A stretch of DNA of 34,603 bases from Burkholderia sp. (GCA_031253835.1 JAIRVP010000009.1:1-34603), one strand, 5' to 3'; counted from the stretch's first letter, positions 25,353 through 33,625 are shown. The notes: generated from the sequence alone by a model not told the origin. Program-made: numbers and translations.

Positions 25353-26678
25353 ATGTCACCTCCGCTGCGCCATATCGAAACCTCGCCCACGCTCCCGGCA
25401 TCGGCCGACGTCGTCGTGATCGGCGGCGGCATCATCGGCGTCTTTACCGCCTACTACCTCGCCCGGCGCGGGGTGTCGGTCGCGCTGCTCGAGAAGGGCC
25501 GCATCGGCGCCGAGCAGTCGAGCCGCAACTGGGGCTGGTGCCGGCAGCAGAACCGCGACGCGCGCGAATTGCCGATGGCCAGCAAGAGCATCGATCTGTG
25601 GGAACGATTCGCCGCCGAATCCGGCGAAGACACGGGCTTTCATCGCTGCGGGTTGCTGTATCTGAGCAATGACGAGGCCGAGCTGTCCCGCTGGGCCAGC
25701 TGGGGCGAGTTCGCGAAGACCGCGGGCGTGACGACATATATGCTCGACAGCAAGCAGGCAGCCGAGCGCGGGCATGCAACCGGCCGGCAGTGGAAAGGCG
25801 GCGTGTTCTCGCCGAGCGACGGCACGGCCGACCCGGGGAAGGCCGCGCCGGCCGTGGCTGCCGCGTTGATGAGGCTCGGCGGCAGCGTCCACCAGCACTG
25901 CGCGGCGCGCGGGATCGAACTCGAGGGCGGGCGCGTCAGCGCCGTCGTCACGGAGGCCGGCGTCATCAAGACCCGGACGGTCGTGCTTGCCGGCGGTGCC
26001 TGGGCGTCGTCGTTCTGCCGCCAGCTCGGCATCCGTTTTCCGCAGGCGTCGATCCGTCAGTCGATCCTGAGCGTGTCGCCCGTCGCGCATCCGCTGCCGG
26101 ATGCGCTGTACACGTCCGGCGTGTCGGTGACCCGCCGCAGCGACGGTCGCTACGCGCTGGCGATCAGCGGTCGCGCACGCGTGGACCTGACGCCGCAGTT
26201 CCTGCGCTTCGCGCCGCAATTCGTGCCGATGTTCGCGAAGCGCTGGCGCAATCTTCTGCCGGGCGGCCTCGAAGGCGTGCGCGGCGGCCATGAAACGCTG
26301 AAGCGCTGGCGCCTCGACGCGCCGACGCCGATGGAGGCGGTTCGCATCCTGGATCCGCGGCCCGACATGGCGGCGGTCGCCGAAACGTATCGCCGTGCGG
26401 CCGAACTGCTGCCCGAACTGCGCGAAGCGACGATCACGCACGCGTGGGCCGGGTTCGTCGACAGCACGCCGGACGGCGTGCCGGGGATCGGCGAAGTGCC
26501 GGGCGTGCCGGGGCTGATCCTGGCAGCGGGCTTTTCGGGCCACGGCTTCGGGATCGGCCCGGGCGCCGGGCACCTGATCGCGGATATCGCGACCGGTGCG
26601 CAACCGCTGGTCGATCCGGTGCCGTATCGGCCCAGCCGGTTCGCCGAGTCGGCATGGGGCAAGGTCGCGGATTTCTAG
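25353..26678 (+). CDS. FAD-dependent oxidoreductase, DadA-like (DAO family)
   Basis: Second flavoprotein of the cluster, 441 residues. The N-terminal motif VVVIGGGIIGVFTAYYLARRG with ALLEKG binds FAD. SSRNWGWCRQQNRD is the conserved segment of DadA-like dehydrogenases near the flavin, and LAAGFSGHGFGIGPGAGHLIADI closes the FAD site. It probably oxidises an N-substituted amino acid or amine. It starts two bases after the cupin stop without its own ribosome site (GAGACTGAGC only), pointing to coupled translation. It is distinct from the PuuB-like enzyme upstream, so two oxidation steps or substrates are likely. Confidence 0.92.
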   Translation: MSPPLRHIETSPTLPASADVVVIGGGIIGVFTAYYLARRGVSVALLEKGRIGAEQSSRNWGWCRQQNRDARELPMASKSIDLWERFAAESGEDTGFHRCGLLYLSNDEAELSRWASWGEFAKTAGVTTYMLDSKQAAERGHATGRQWKGGVFSPSDGTADPGKAAPAVAAALMRLGGSVHQHCAARGIELEGGRVSAVVTEAGVIKTRTVVLAGGAWASSFCRQLGIRFPQASIRQSILSVSPVAHPLPDALYTSGVSVTRRSDGRYALAISGRARVDLTPQFLRFAPQFVPMFAKRWRNLLPGGLEGVRGGHETLKRWRLDAPTPMEAVRILDPRPDMAAVAETYRRAAELLPELREATITHAWAGFVDSTPDGVPGIGEVPGVPGLILAAGFSGHGFGIGPGAGHLIADIATGAQPLVDPVPYRPSRFAESAWGKVADF

Positions 26679-26768
26679 CATGCGGCCGTCACGTTTTCCT
26701 GCCACTTCGGCAAACCATGGTTTCCGCCGTTCGTCGGCGCACGGTATCGACTCGAGGACACGCCAGTC

Positions 26769-28238
26769 ATGCATTCACCCGTCAATTCACCGGTTCGTCG
26801 ACTGATGCAAGCCGGAAGGCTGGATCGGTTCTTCATCGACGGCGACTGGGTCATGCCCGACGGCGGCGACCGGTTCGCGGTCGTCAGCCCGTCCACGGAA
26901 GACACGCTGTGCGAGATCCCGCTCGGTAACGCCCGCGACGCCGACCGCGCGGTGCAGGCCGCGCGCCATGCATTCGAGCGCTGGGCCGCGACTTCGGCGC
27001 ATGAACGCGCCGCGCTGCTCGACCGCATTCACGCGCTGATCCTGGAGCGCGCCGAGCTGTTCGCCATGGCACTCGCGATGGAAATGGGCGCGCCGATCAG
27101 CTATGCACGCAGCGCCCATGTGCCGCTCGCGGCCGAACATATTCGCGTCGCGCGCGACAATCTGGCCGGCTATCCGTTCCGGACACGGCGCGGGACGACC
27201 GCGATCGTGCGCGAGCCGATCGGCGTCTGCGCGCTGATCACGCCGTGGAACTGGCCGATCTATCAGATCACCGCGAAGGTCGGTCCGGCGCTCGCGGCAG
27301 GCTGCACGGTCGTGCTGAAGCCCAGCGAGCTGTCGCCGCTCAGTGCGTTGCTGTTCGCGGACGTGATCGCCGACGCAGGGGTGCCCGCCGGCGTATTCAA
27401 CCTGGTGAGCGGCAGCGGCGCGGAGGTGGGCACGGCGCTGTCGTCGCATCCGGAGGTCGACATGGTGTCGATCACGGGGTCGACGCGTGCCGGCGTGCTC
27501 GTTGCACAGGCGGCGGCGCCGACCGTCAAGCGCGTCGCACAGGAGCTGGGCGGAAAGTCGCCGAACCTCGTGCTGCCCGATGCGGATTTGCCGCGTGCCA
27601 TCGCGCCGGGCGTGGCCGCCGCCTTCCGCAACATGGGCCAGTCGTGCAGCGCGCCGACTCGCATGATCGTGCCGCGCGACGTGCTCGGCGCGGTCGAGGA
27701 ACTGGCCGTCGCGGCAACGCAGCAGCTGGTCGTCGGCGATCCGTTTGCCGAGGCGACGACGCATGGCCCGCTCGCCAATCGCGCGCAGTTCGATCGGGTC
27801 GCGCAGATGATCGACGCGGGCATCGACGAACGGGCGAAGCTGATCGCCGGCGGCCCCGGCCGGCCGGCGGGATTCGACCGCGGCTTTTATGCACGGCCGA
27901 CGATCTTTTCCGGCGTTCGCACCGACATGGCGATCGCGCAGCAGGAGATCTTCGGCCCGGTCCTGGCGATCCTTCCGTACGACACCGTCGACGAAGCCGT
28001 CGCCATCGCGAACGACACGGTCTATGGGCTGGGCGCGCATGTGCAGGGCACCGACAAGGAACGCGTGCGCGCGGTGGCGGCGCGCATCCGGTCGGGGCAG
28101 GTGCACCTGAACTACCCGGCCTGGGACCCGCAGGCGCCGTTCGGCGGGTACAAGCAGTCGGGCAACGGCCGCGAGTACGGGATCGAAGGGATGGAAGAGT
28201 ACATGGAGGTCAAGTCGATCCTGGGCTTTCATGATTGA
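26769..28238 (+). CDS. Aldehyde dehydrogenase family protein
   Basis: NAD(P)-dependent aldehyde dehydrogenase of 489 residues. Catalytic Glu259 lies in AQELGGKSPN and nucleophile Cys293 in MGQSCSAPTR; TPWNWPIYQITAKVGPALAAGC and FNLVSGSGAEVG belong to the cofactor-binding region. It lies 90 bp after the DadA-like gene and is preceded by GAGGA at a somewhat long distance (10 nt). It most likely oxidises the aldehyde produced by the upstream flavoenzymes. It is only distantly like the GabD-type enzyme at 9688-11160, so the cluster carries two different aldehyde dehydrogenases. Confidence 0.94.
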   Translation: MHSPVNSPVRRLMQAGRLDRFFIDGDWVMPDGGDRFAVVSPSTEDTLCEIPLGNARDADRAVQAARHAFERWAATSAHERAALLDRIHALILERAELFAMALAMEMGAPISYARSAHVPLAAEHIRVARDNLAGYPFRTRRGTTAIVREPIGVCALITPWNWPIYQITAKVGPALAAGCTVVLKPSELSPLSALLFADVIADAGVPAGVFNLVSGSGAEVGTALSSHPEVDMVSITGSTRAGVLVAQAAAPTVKRVAQELGGKSPNLVLPDADLPRAIAPGVAAAFRNMGQSCSAPTRMIVPRDVLGAVEELAVAATQQLVVGDPFAEATTHGPLANRAQFDRVAQMIDAGIDERAKLIAGGPGRPAGFDRGFYARPTIFSGVRTDMAIAQQEIFGPVLAILPYDTVDEAVAIANDTVYGLGAHVQGTDKERVRAVAARIRSGQVHLNYPAWDPQAPFGGYKQSGNGREYGIEGMEEYMEVKSILGFHD

Positions 28239-28288
28239 CGCAGCCGCAGTCCTGATTCGAATCGGTTTGCCTTGCAAGGGTATCGAAA

Positions 28289-29476
28289 TTGGAAAACGCC
28301 ACTGTCCCCGAGACGTCGTTGAAAACGCATCACGCGCACTGGGCAACCTTGCGTCGCGACCTGCATGCCCATCCCGAGTTGCGATTCGAGGAACACCGGA
28401 CGGCCGACGTCGTCGCCCGCGAGCTTGAGCATCTCGGCTATGCGGTGTCGCGCGGACTGGGCGGCACGGGCGTCGTCGCGAGTCTGCCCGGTGCGAACCC
28501 GGGCCGTGGAATCGTGCTCCGTGCGGATCTGGATGCGTTGCCGATCCAGGAAGCCAATGACTTCGCGCACGCATCGGGCGAGCAAGGGGTCATGCATGCG
28601 TGCGGGCATGACGGGCATACCGTCATGTTGCTCGGGGCCGCACGCGTCCTGAAGGATCTGCCGCAGTTGCCGGGCACCGTGCATTTCGTGTTTCAGCCCG
28701 GAGAAGAGGGCGGCGCGGGTGCGCGCAAGATGATCGACGACGGGCTGTTCGAGCAATGCCCGACGGAGGCGGTATTCGGCATGCACAACTGGCCCGGCTT
28801 GCCGGCCGGACATTTCGGGTTGCGCACCGGCCCGATCATGGCCGCGGGCTCCCGGTTCAGGATCACGGTAACCGGCAAGGGCGCGCATGCGGCGCAGCCG
28901 CACCTGGGCATCGATCCCGTCCCGCTTGCCTGTTCGATGGTGCTGCAATGCCAGACCATCGCCGCGCGGCACAAGGATCCCGTGGACCCCGCCGTCATTT
29001 CGGTCTGCATGTTCCATGCGGGCACGACGGACAACGTCATCCCGGACAGCGCCGAGCTGCGCGGGACGATTCGTACCCTGTCGTCGGCGTTGCAACAACA
29101 ATTGCAGCGCGACGTCCAGCGCACGTGCGAGGCGCTGGCGCAGGCCTATGGCGCGCAGGTCGAAGTCGAGTTCTTTCAGTACTACCCGGCGACGGTCAAC
29201 ACGCCGGCCGAGACTGCACTCTGCGAAACGGTGATTCGCGAGACATTCGGGGACGCAGGGCTTTACGCAGACGTGCCGCCGAACATGACCTCCGAAGACT
29301 TCGGCTTCATGCTCGAGGAGCGCCCCGGCGCTTACGTGCTGATCGGCAACGCGCCGGCCGGCACGGCCGCGCCGGCGCTGCATCACCCGAAATACGATTT
29401 CAACGACGACATCATTCCGGCCGGCGTCCGGTACTGGGTCGCCCTGGCACAGCATTACTTCAGGCGGTCGCCGTGA
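28289..29476 (+). CDS. M20 family amidohydrolase (hippurate hydrolase type)
   Basis: Cytoplasmic metallo-amidohydrolase of 395 residues that splits N-acyl amino acids. Metal ligands are visible in MHACGHDGHTVM, in the Glu pair of PGEEGGAGARKMI and in the late ALHHPKYDFNDD; ADLDALPIQE precedes them. The lid domain (about 185-300) starts with GKGAHAAQPHLGIDPV. The only sensible start is a TTG at 28289 with AAGGG eight nt upstream; there is no in-frame ATG before residue 100. It is the last gene of the plus-strand catabolic group and could release an amino acid from an acylated substrate taken up by the ABC importer. Confidence 0.92.
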   Translation: MENATVPETSLKTHHAHWATLRRDLHAHPELRFEEHRTADVVARELEHLGYAVSRGLGGTGVVASLPGANPGRGIVLRADLDALPIQEANDFAHASGEQGVMHACGHDGHTVMLLGAARVLKDLPQLPGTVHFVFQPGEEGGAGARKMIDDGLFEQCPTEAVFGMHNWPGLPAGHFGLRTGPIMAAGSRFRITVTGKGAHAAQPHLGIDPVPLACSMVLQCQTIAARHKDPVDPAVISVCMFHAGTTDNVIPDSAELRGTIRTLSSALQQQLQRDVQRTCEALAQAYGAQVEVEFFQYYPATVNTPAETALCETVIRETFGDAGLYADVPPNMTSEDFGFMLEERPGAYVLIGNAPAGTAAPALHHPKYDFNDDIIPAGVRYWVALAQHYFRRSP

Positions 29477-29551
29477 GCGCGTGCAGGATGTCGAACCGGT
29501 CGGCAGCCGGGCCGCGGCCCGCCGCGACGCGCACCGTGCATCCGGCAAGCC

Positions 29552-29692
29552 TCACGCTTCCTGTACGAGCGTCTTCACCCGTTCGGCCGACAGCGTGAGC
29601 TGCGTCGTGGATCGTGTGTCGGCAGCGATGTTCGGTACCCCGATCGACACGATCGAACGGCCGAGATGAACGCGGTCATGGCAGGGATTCCG
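29552..29692 (-). pseudogene. Possible 3' gene remnant between convergent genes
   Basis: On the minus strand a 46-codon frame without an ATG ends in a balanced, protein-like tail (IGVPNIAADTRSTTQLTL through to LVQEA). A GTG at 29650 could start a 32-residue peptide but has no ribosome site. No family is recognised. The rest of 29477-29748 shows no gene. Confidence 0.22.
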
Positions 29693-29748
29693 TCAAGTCT
29701 GGTTGGAAGTTATAAGGAGTCCATCATAACAGGCGCGCGGCCCGGCCA

Positions 29749-31188
29749 TCACCGGACAGGTACTCTGCGTGCAACGACAGCGGCCAGCAGGGGCGCGGCC
29801 GAGAACAGGCCGAACAGCCATGCGGCCGCATGCTGCGCGCCGGCGAGTCCTCCGGGCGTCGAGAAGCCGGCGAGATTGGCGACGAGCCCGCCGAGCGCGG
29901 CGCCGATCGCGGTCGCATAGAGCTGCACGGTCGTGATCGATGTCGATGCGAGGTCTTCCTGCCCGGTCGGTGCATGCGTCAGGACCTGCGTGAGCAGGTG
30001 CGGCCAACCCACGCCGATGCCGACGCCTACCGCCGTGAGCGCGATGCACAGGATGGCCGTACCGGCTCCGCTTCCGGACGGGTGCTGCTGCGGGACGACG
30101 AATGCGAGTGCGGCGAGCGCCAGCATCACGACCAGCGGCCCGCCGCGCACCAGCGCTTGCGCGGCACGCGAGGGTTGCCCAGAGCTGAAGACCGAGCCGA
30201 TCGTCCAGCCCGCTGCCATCAGCGCGGTCAGATAGCCGGCGATCAGCGGCGGGTAGCCGTGAATGACCTGCAGGAAATACGGAACGAACACCTCCGTCGT
30301 GATCCCGATCACGAGCAGGCTCATGCACGCGTAGATGGCGCCGAGCGGTGTGCGCATGCTGCAGGCGCCCGTCGGCAGCAGCCGGATCGTCGCGTCGCGC
30401 TCGACGCGCACGATCAGTGCTGCGACCACAAGGCCCGCGGCGACACCCGCGATGTTCGCGGCGCGCGCCGTCGACAGGCTTGCCACGGACACGACGAGCA
30501 CCGAGGCGGCAAGCAGCAGAATCCTGCCGAGTGCGAGCCGGGATACCGGCTGTCCGGACGCCTCATGCGCGGGCAGCCTGACGATCACGATCAGCGCCAA
30601 CACGGCGGCGACGGGCAGCAATGTGACGAACGCAAGCCGCCAGGACCCCGTCTCCGCGAAGATCCCGCCGATTGCCGGCCCGCAGAGCGTCGCGCCGCCC
30701 CACATGCCGGACACCATCGCCATCGCACGCGACCACAGGCGTGCATCGAACACGACCCGGATCAACGCGTAGCTGAGCGCGAACAGGATCCCGCCGCCAA
30801 ACCCCTGTGCGGTGCGACCGACGAGCATCCACGGCATGGTCTGCGCGCTCGCGCACGCGAGCGTGCCAGCGCAAAACACGACGAGCGCAACGAGGTAGGC
30901 GGCGCGCGGCCCGCAGCGGCCGAGCACATTGGCAGACAGCGGTGCGCCGACGATCGACGCCGCCATGAACAGCGTTGTATTCCACGCGTAGTATTCGAGC
31001 CCGCGGATATCCCGAACGACCGACGGCAGGATGGTCGTCGCGATGTAGATGTTGATCGCATGCAGCGCGACACCGCCGGCCAGTGCCAGCGACCGCATGC
31101 CGTTCGCGCCCGACAGCAGCGCGCGCCAGCCCGCGTTCGACGGAGCGGCCGATGCAGGCGGCGGGTTCGTGACGTCGTCGATGCTCAT
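29749..31188 (-). CDS. MFS efflux transporter under SoxR control
   Basis: Major facilitator of 479 residues with about 14 hydrophobic segments, of the drug-exporter type. The first helices carry the inter-helix motif LGRCGPRAAYLVAL (motif A-like) and the fourth and fifth GRTAQGFGGGILFALSYALIR and MVSGMWGGATLCGPAIGGIF (motif C-like antiporter motif). The ATG at 31188 has GGAG five nt upstream and is preferred over one at 31245. It is divergent from soxR, and its promoter has the 19-bp spacer filled by a SoxR box. In pseudomonads SoxR is known to induce an MFS gene in response to redox-active compounds such as phenazines; the same logic is inferred here. Confidence 0.92.
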   Translation of the reverse strand: MSIDDVTNPPPASAAPSNAGWRALLSGANGMRSLALAGGVALHAINIYIATTILPSVVRDIRGLEYYAWNTTLFMAASIVGAPLSANVLGRCGPRAAYLVALVVFCAGTLACASAQTMPWMLVGRTAQGFGGGILFALSYALIRVVFDARLWSRAMAMVSGMWGGATLCGPAIGGIFAETGSWRLAFVTLLPVAAVLALIVIVRLPAHEASGQPVSRLALGRILLLAASVLVVSVASLSTARAANIAGVAAGLVVAALIVRVERDATIRLLPTGACSMRTPLGAIYACMSLLVIGITTEVFVPYFLQVIHGYPPLIAGYLTALMAAGWTIGSVFSSGQPSRAAQALVRGGPLVVMLALAALAFVVPQQHPSGSGAGTAILCIALTAVGVGIGVGWPHLLTQVLTHAPTGQEDLASTSITTVQLYATAIGAALGGLVANLAGFSTPGGLAGAQHAAAWLFGLFSAAPLLAAVVARRVPVR

Positions 31189-31232
31189 GTCTTCTCCGAT
31201 GCGTGATCGCGCGTCGTGCGGCGACCGGATGC

Positions 31233-31261
31233 TTGAAAGGGTCATCGGTATCCGTTATAAA
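31233..31261 (+). promoter_or_regulatory. soxR promoter
   Basis: Plus-strand -35 TTGAAA (31233-31238), 17-bp spacer, -10 TATAAA (31256-31261), near-consensus. Its -10 overlaps the -10 of the divergent MFS promoter, and the SoxR box begins just after it, around the expected transcription start, so SoxR should hinder its own transcription. Confidence 0.8.
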
Positions 31262-31284
31262 ACCTCAACTAATGTTGAGGTCAA
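31254..31284 (-). promoter_or_regulatory. SoxR-type promoter of the MFS gene
   Basis: Read on the minus strand: -35 TTGACC (31279-31284), 19-bp spacer, -10 TATAAC (31254-31259). The overlong 19-bp spacer is the hallmark of MerR-family activated promoters, and the SoxR box occupies it. Confidence 0.85.
31263..31280. promoter_or_regulatory. SoxR box
   Basis: CCTCAACTAATGTTGAGG, 7-bp perfect arms around TAAT. The arms follow the CCTCAA...TTGAGG pattern of known SoxR operators. Confidence 0.88.
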
Positions 31285-31296
31285 CAGGCGGGAATC

Positions 31297-31770
31297 ATGA
31301 AAATCGATGTGCAGGTGCCGTTGTCCGTCGGTGAGGTCGCGCGGCGCAGCGGTGTCGCCGTGTCGTCGATCCATTTCTACGAAGCGAAGGGATTGATTCA
31401 CGGCTGGCGTAGCGACGGCAACCAGCGCCGTTACGCGCGCGACGTGCTGCGACGGGTCGCGGTCATCAAGGTCGCGCAGCGCGCGGGCATTCCGCTCGAC
31501 ACGATCAAGACTGCGCTGGACGAGCTGCCGTCCGGCAAGGCGCCGAGCGCGGCGGACTGGCGGCGGCTGTCGACTGGATGGCGCGACCTGCTGAACGAAC
31601 GGATCCGGAAGCTCACCCAGTTGCGCGACCAGATGGACGGGTGCATCGGCTGCGGATGCCTGTCGATGAAGGATTGCCCGTTGAGGAACCCGGGCGATGC
31701 GTTGAGCGGGCGCGGGCAGGGGGCCGTGCTGCTCGAGGATGAGCCCGTCCGCAAGCGCAGGTCGACGTGA
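31297..31770 (+). CDS. soxR: Redox-sensitive transcriptional activator SoxR
   Basis: MerR-family regulator of 157 residues. The N-terminal winged helix (about 9-75) includes [25 protein letters not shown] dimerisation helix follows, and then the [2Fe-2S] cluster ligands Cys116, Cys119, Cys121 and Cys127 in [12 protein letters not shown], the exact SoxR spacing. Oxidation of the cluster by redox-cycling compounds activates transcription at promoters with a long spacer. The ATG has GGGA upstream. There is no soxS neighbour, as is usual outside enterics; the divergent MFS gene is the evident direct target. Confidence 0.97.
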   Translation: MKIDVQVPLSVGEVARRSGVAVSSIHFYEAKGLIHGWRSDGNQRRYARDVLRRVAVIKVAQRAGIPLDTIKTALDELPSGKAPSAADWRRLSTGWRDLLNERIRKLTQLRDQMDGCIGCGCLSMKDCPLRNPGDALSGRGQGAVLLEDEPVRKRRST

Positions 31771-32312
31771 TGCGGTCGTTCAGGTGGTCATGGTGCGCAT
31801 GAGTACGTACCCTGGCGACCGCACCCGGCAAGTCCGGCGTCTCGCGCGCAGCGACGGCGGGCGGGGCGCGGGCGGGCGGTGGATTCCAGTATCAACCGGG
31901 TGTTCGAGGCGAACGGCCAGGCATCCAGATAAAGGGCCGGAACGGAAGACGTTGCCGGTGCTGGCTTGTCGAACACGAGCGACAGAAAGATAAACGATTT
32001 GTGATATCCGGGGTGTTCCTTCGGCGGGCGGTGGAATCCGTCGGAGCGCCAACTGGCAAGGGCCTTCGAACGGGGAGCCGCCGATATTTACCGAGCACCG
32101 GTTAGCACCGCGATTTTTAGTGTTTTTTTAGTGTTCGCCGAGTGGCGTGGCGAATCCGGACTTTGGCTTGCCGATCAAATCGGACTGGGACGCGAACGTT
32201 GTTTGACTGCGGTCGCGAATCACACCGAGCGTCTGATGTGCATTGATAGACGGATGAGTTTGCAAGCTAGCGCGCCCGACGCGTGGTGCGCGTGTGGATG
32301 GGGAGGTTTGAC

Positions 32313-32330
32313 AGTTTCTACGTAGAAACT
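32313..32330. promoter_or_regulatory. 18-bp perfect palindrome after a TTGACA box
   Basis: AGTTTCTACGTAGAAACT is a perfect palindrome. Its first base is also the last base of TTGACA (32308-32313), a consensus -35 box, so the palindrome fills the place of a promoter spacer; the -10 site is poor. TAGGAGG follows at 32332-32338 but no start codon at a suitable distance. A repressor or MerR-type operator is likely; the regulated gene is unclear. Confidence 0.6.
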
Positions 32331-32426
32331 TTAGGAGGCGAGCTGGGACGTGCGCCGATGTGCAGTGAAAGGGCGCCGCGATGCGCTCGACCGTAGTGGT
32401 TCATTCCGAGGCACGAGCCGGCGGGG

Positions 32427-32462
32427 TGAAGGGGAACATAGTAAGGGCTATGTTCCCCTTCA
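32427..32462. terminator. Perfect 15-bp stem-loop
   Basis: TGAAGGGGAACATAG (32427-32441) pairs perfectly with 32448-32462 around a TAAGGG loop, followed by TTTCAGG on the plus strand. It may be a weak terminator of the transcript from the TTGACA promoter or a protein-binding site. Confidence 0.45.
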
Positions 32463-32503
32463 TTTCAGGACATCGGTGCGTGTGCGCCAATTTGGGAGTG
32501 CTC

Positions 32504-32519
32504 ACACAACTAGTTGTGT
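32504..32519. repeat. 16-bp perfect palindrome
   Basis: ACACAACTAGTTGTGT is a perfect palindrome about 110 bp upstream of the broken gene below and may be its operator. Confidence 0.5.
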
Positions 32520-32611
32520 CGATCGTCGGCCGGCGGGATCCGCTGGCGGCGCACGCGTGACAAGAGGCGGGCGCAGATAGAATGCGAGTGTCTTCGCCCA
32601 CTGCTTCTTCC

Positions 32612-33437
32612 ATGCCTTTATCGACAACCGTTTTTTGAGCAGACGCTGCGCGCGGTCTACGAAGCGCTGTGCGCTTCCCCTCCAGCCGCCCTTCACCTGA
32701 ACGGTGTGTTCCGGTTTCAGGGCTACGAACTGGACGGAGCGTCCATGTTCCAGCTCGAAGACGTCGTGATGACGAGCCGGGAGGCCGCACACCTTTTGAT
32801 GGTTTTCGACGGGTCCCGCGTGAGCGAACAGGAGCAGCACGATTTCGGCGTTGACGACGCGCCACCCGGCACCTATTTCACGATCATCAACCGGGAAGTG
32901 ATCCACGAGGGGCATAAAAACCGGATCGGCATCTATATGGAGGAAGGCGACGGGGCGTCGCTATATCTTGGCGAGGACGCCGATCCGGGGCAGCCGGACG
33001 AAAACGGGCCTCCGGTCGAGCTTTCAGGTGACGGGCGGGCGGAGCCGGTGCGAGCGGTCCACGTCGACCATCTATTCCTCCGTCGACAGGCGCCGGACTA
33101 TCTCGGCACGGTCTCTTTTGCGTTGTGTGCGATAGTTGCGCACCGTCTCGGCCTTACCCACATCTCGCTGATCGCAGGCGGTGGCCTCGGGCACAATGCG
33201 AACATGATCGGGTACTTTTTCTGACCGAAGCTCGGCTTTGATGCGCCGCTGGAGCCCCAGGAAATCGGTGCCCGTCCGGAATTCGCGGCCTGCGTGTCGG
33301 TCCAGGACCTGCTGGCGATCGATGAGCCGTGGTGGCGCGACAACGGTGCCCAACGATGGATGGAGTTTGACCTTGCGGCGGACAGTCCGGCCTGGGCAAA
33401 GCTGCTAGACTATCTTCGTGAAAAGGTGTTGATATGA
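32612..33437 (+). pseudogene. Unrecognised protein gene interrupted by an in-frame TGA
   Basis: A coherent frame runs from about 32627 to the TGA at 33222-33224 and continues in the same frame for 70 more protein-like codons to 33437. The break reads GYFF-stop-PKLGFDAPLEP; a Trp (TGG to TGA) fits well. The intact product would be about 270 residues, with an acidic middle (TYFTIINREVIHEGHKNRIG) and a C-terminal part ending WAKLLDYLREKVLI. The 5' end is uncertain. An ATG at 32612 would enter the main frame only if the T6 run at 32631-32636 had one T less, a possible second lesion; a TTG at 32514 is in frame but its first codons look non-coding. No family is recognised. A GNAT-like or type VI accessory role is speculation from the nearby vgrG. 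Confidence 0.65.
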
Positions 33438-33622
33438 GCGAAACCCTGAAGAAGCCTAGGCCGGAGGCGTCGACGACGCCGACCGTCGTGGTGCGTCTTA
33501 CGCGCTCTGGCAAGAAGACGGTCGTCGTCACCCCCGAGATGAAGGCGCAGCTGCGTAAGCGTGCTAAGACATCGACGCGAAGCGCATTTCCAGAGTTACC
33601 GGAGTGGCGGCTGGAGCATTAA
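33434..33622 (+). CDS. Small basic hypothetical protein
   Basis: 62 residues, Lys/Arg-rich (about 13 basic residues), no membrane segment. The segment VVVRLTRSGKKTVVVTPEM followed by QLRKRAK could be a short strand pair and helix. The ATG overlaps the stop of the broken gene upstream (ATGA), with AAGG seven nt before it, so the two were a translationally coupled pair. A strong terminator follows 3 bp after its stop. This two-gene layout recalls toxin/immunity or effector/adaptor pairs beside vgrG genes, but nothing in the sequence proves it. Confidence 0.7.
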   Translation: MSETLKKPRPEASTTPTVVVRLTRSGKKTVVVTPEMKAQLRKRAKTSTRSAFPELPEWRLEH

Positions 33623-33625
33623 TCG

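Larger units (their letters stand above)
31771..32503. other. Gene-free accessory region
   Basis: About 730 bp without a supportable gene; the reading frames are Arg- or Ser-rich and lack ribosome sites. It contains two near-identical 17-mers (31871-31887 and 32023-32039, GGCGGGCGGTGG followed by ATTCC or AATCC) and a T-rich tandem TTTTTAGTG repeat near 32114-32135. It also has the palindrome and hairpin listed separately. GC content falls locally compared with the rest of the window. Confidence 0.6.

Noticed and set aside
31739..31993. Small plus-strand frame after soxR
   Set aside because: Arg/Ser-rich, overlaps the soxR end, no ribosome site and no protein-like segment.
32394..32413. GTAGTGGT at 32394-32401 as the second IS end
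   Set aside because: Only about eight bases match the terminus at 33681, and it is in direct rather than inverted orientation.
33222..33224. TGA as a selenocysteine codon
   Set aside because: No SECIS-like hairpin follows and the family is not a known selenoprotein; a Trp (TGG) to stop change is simpler.
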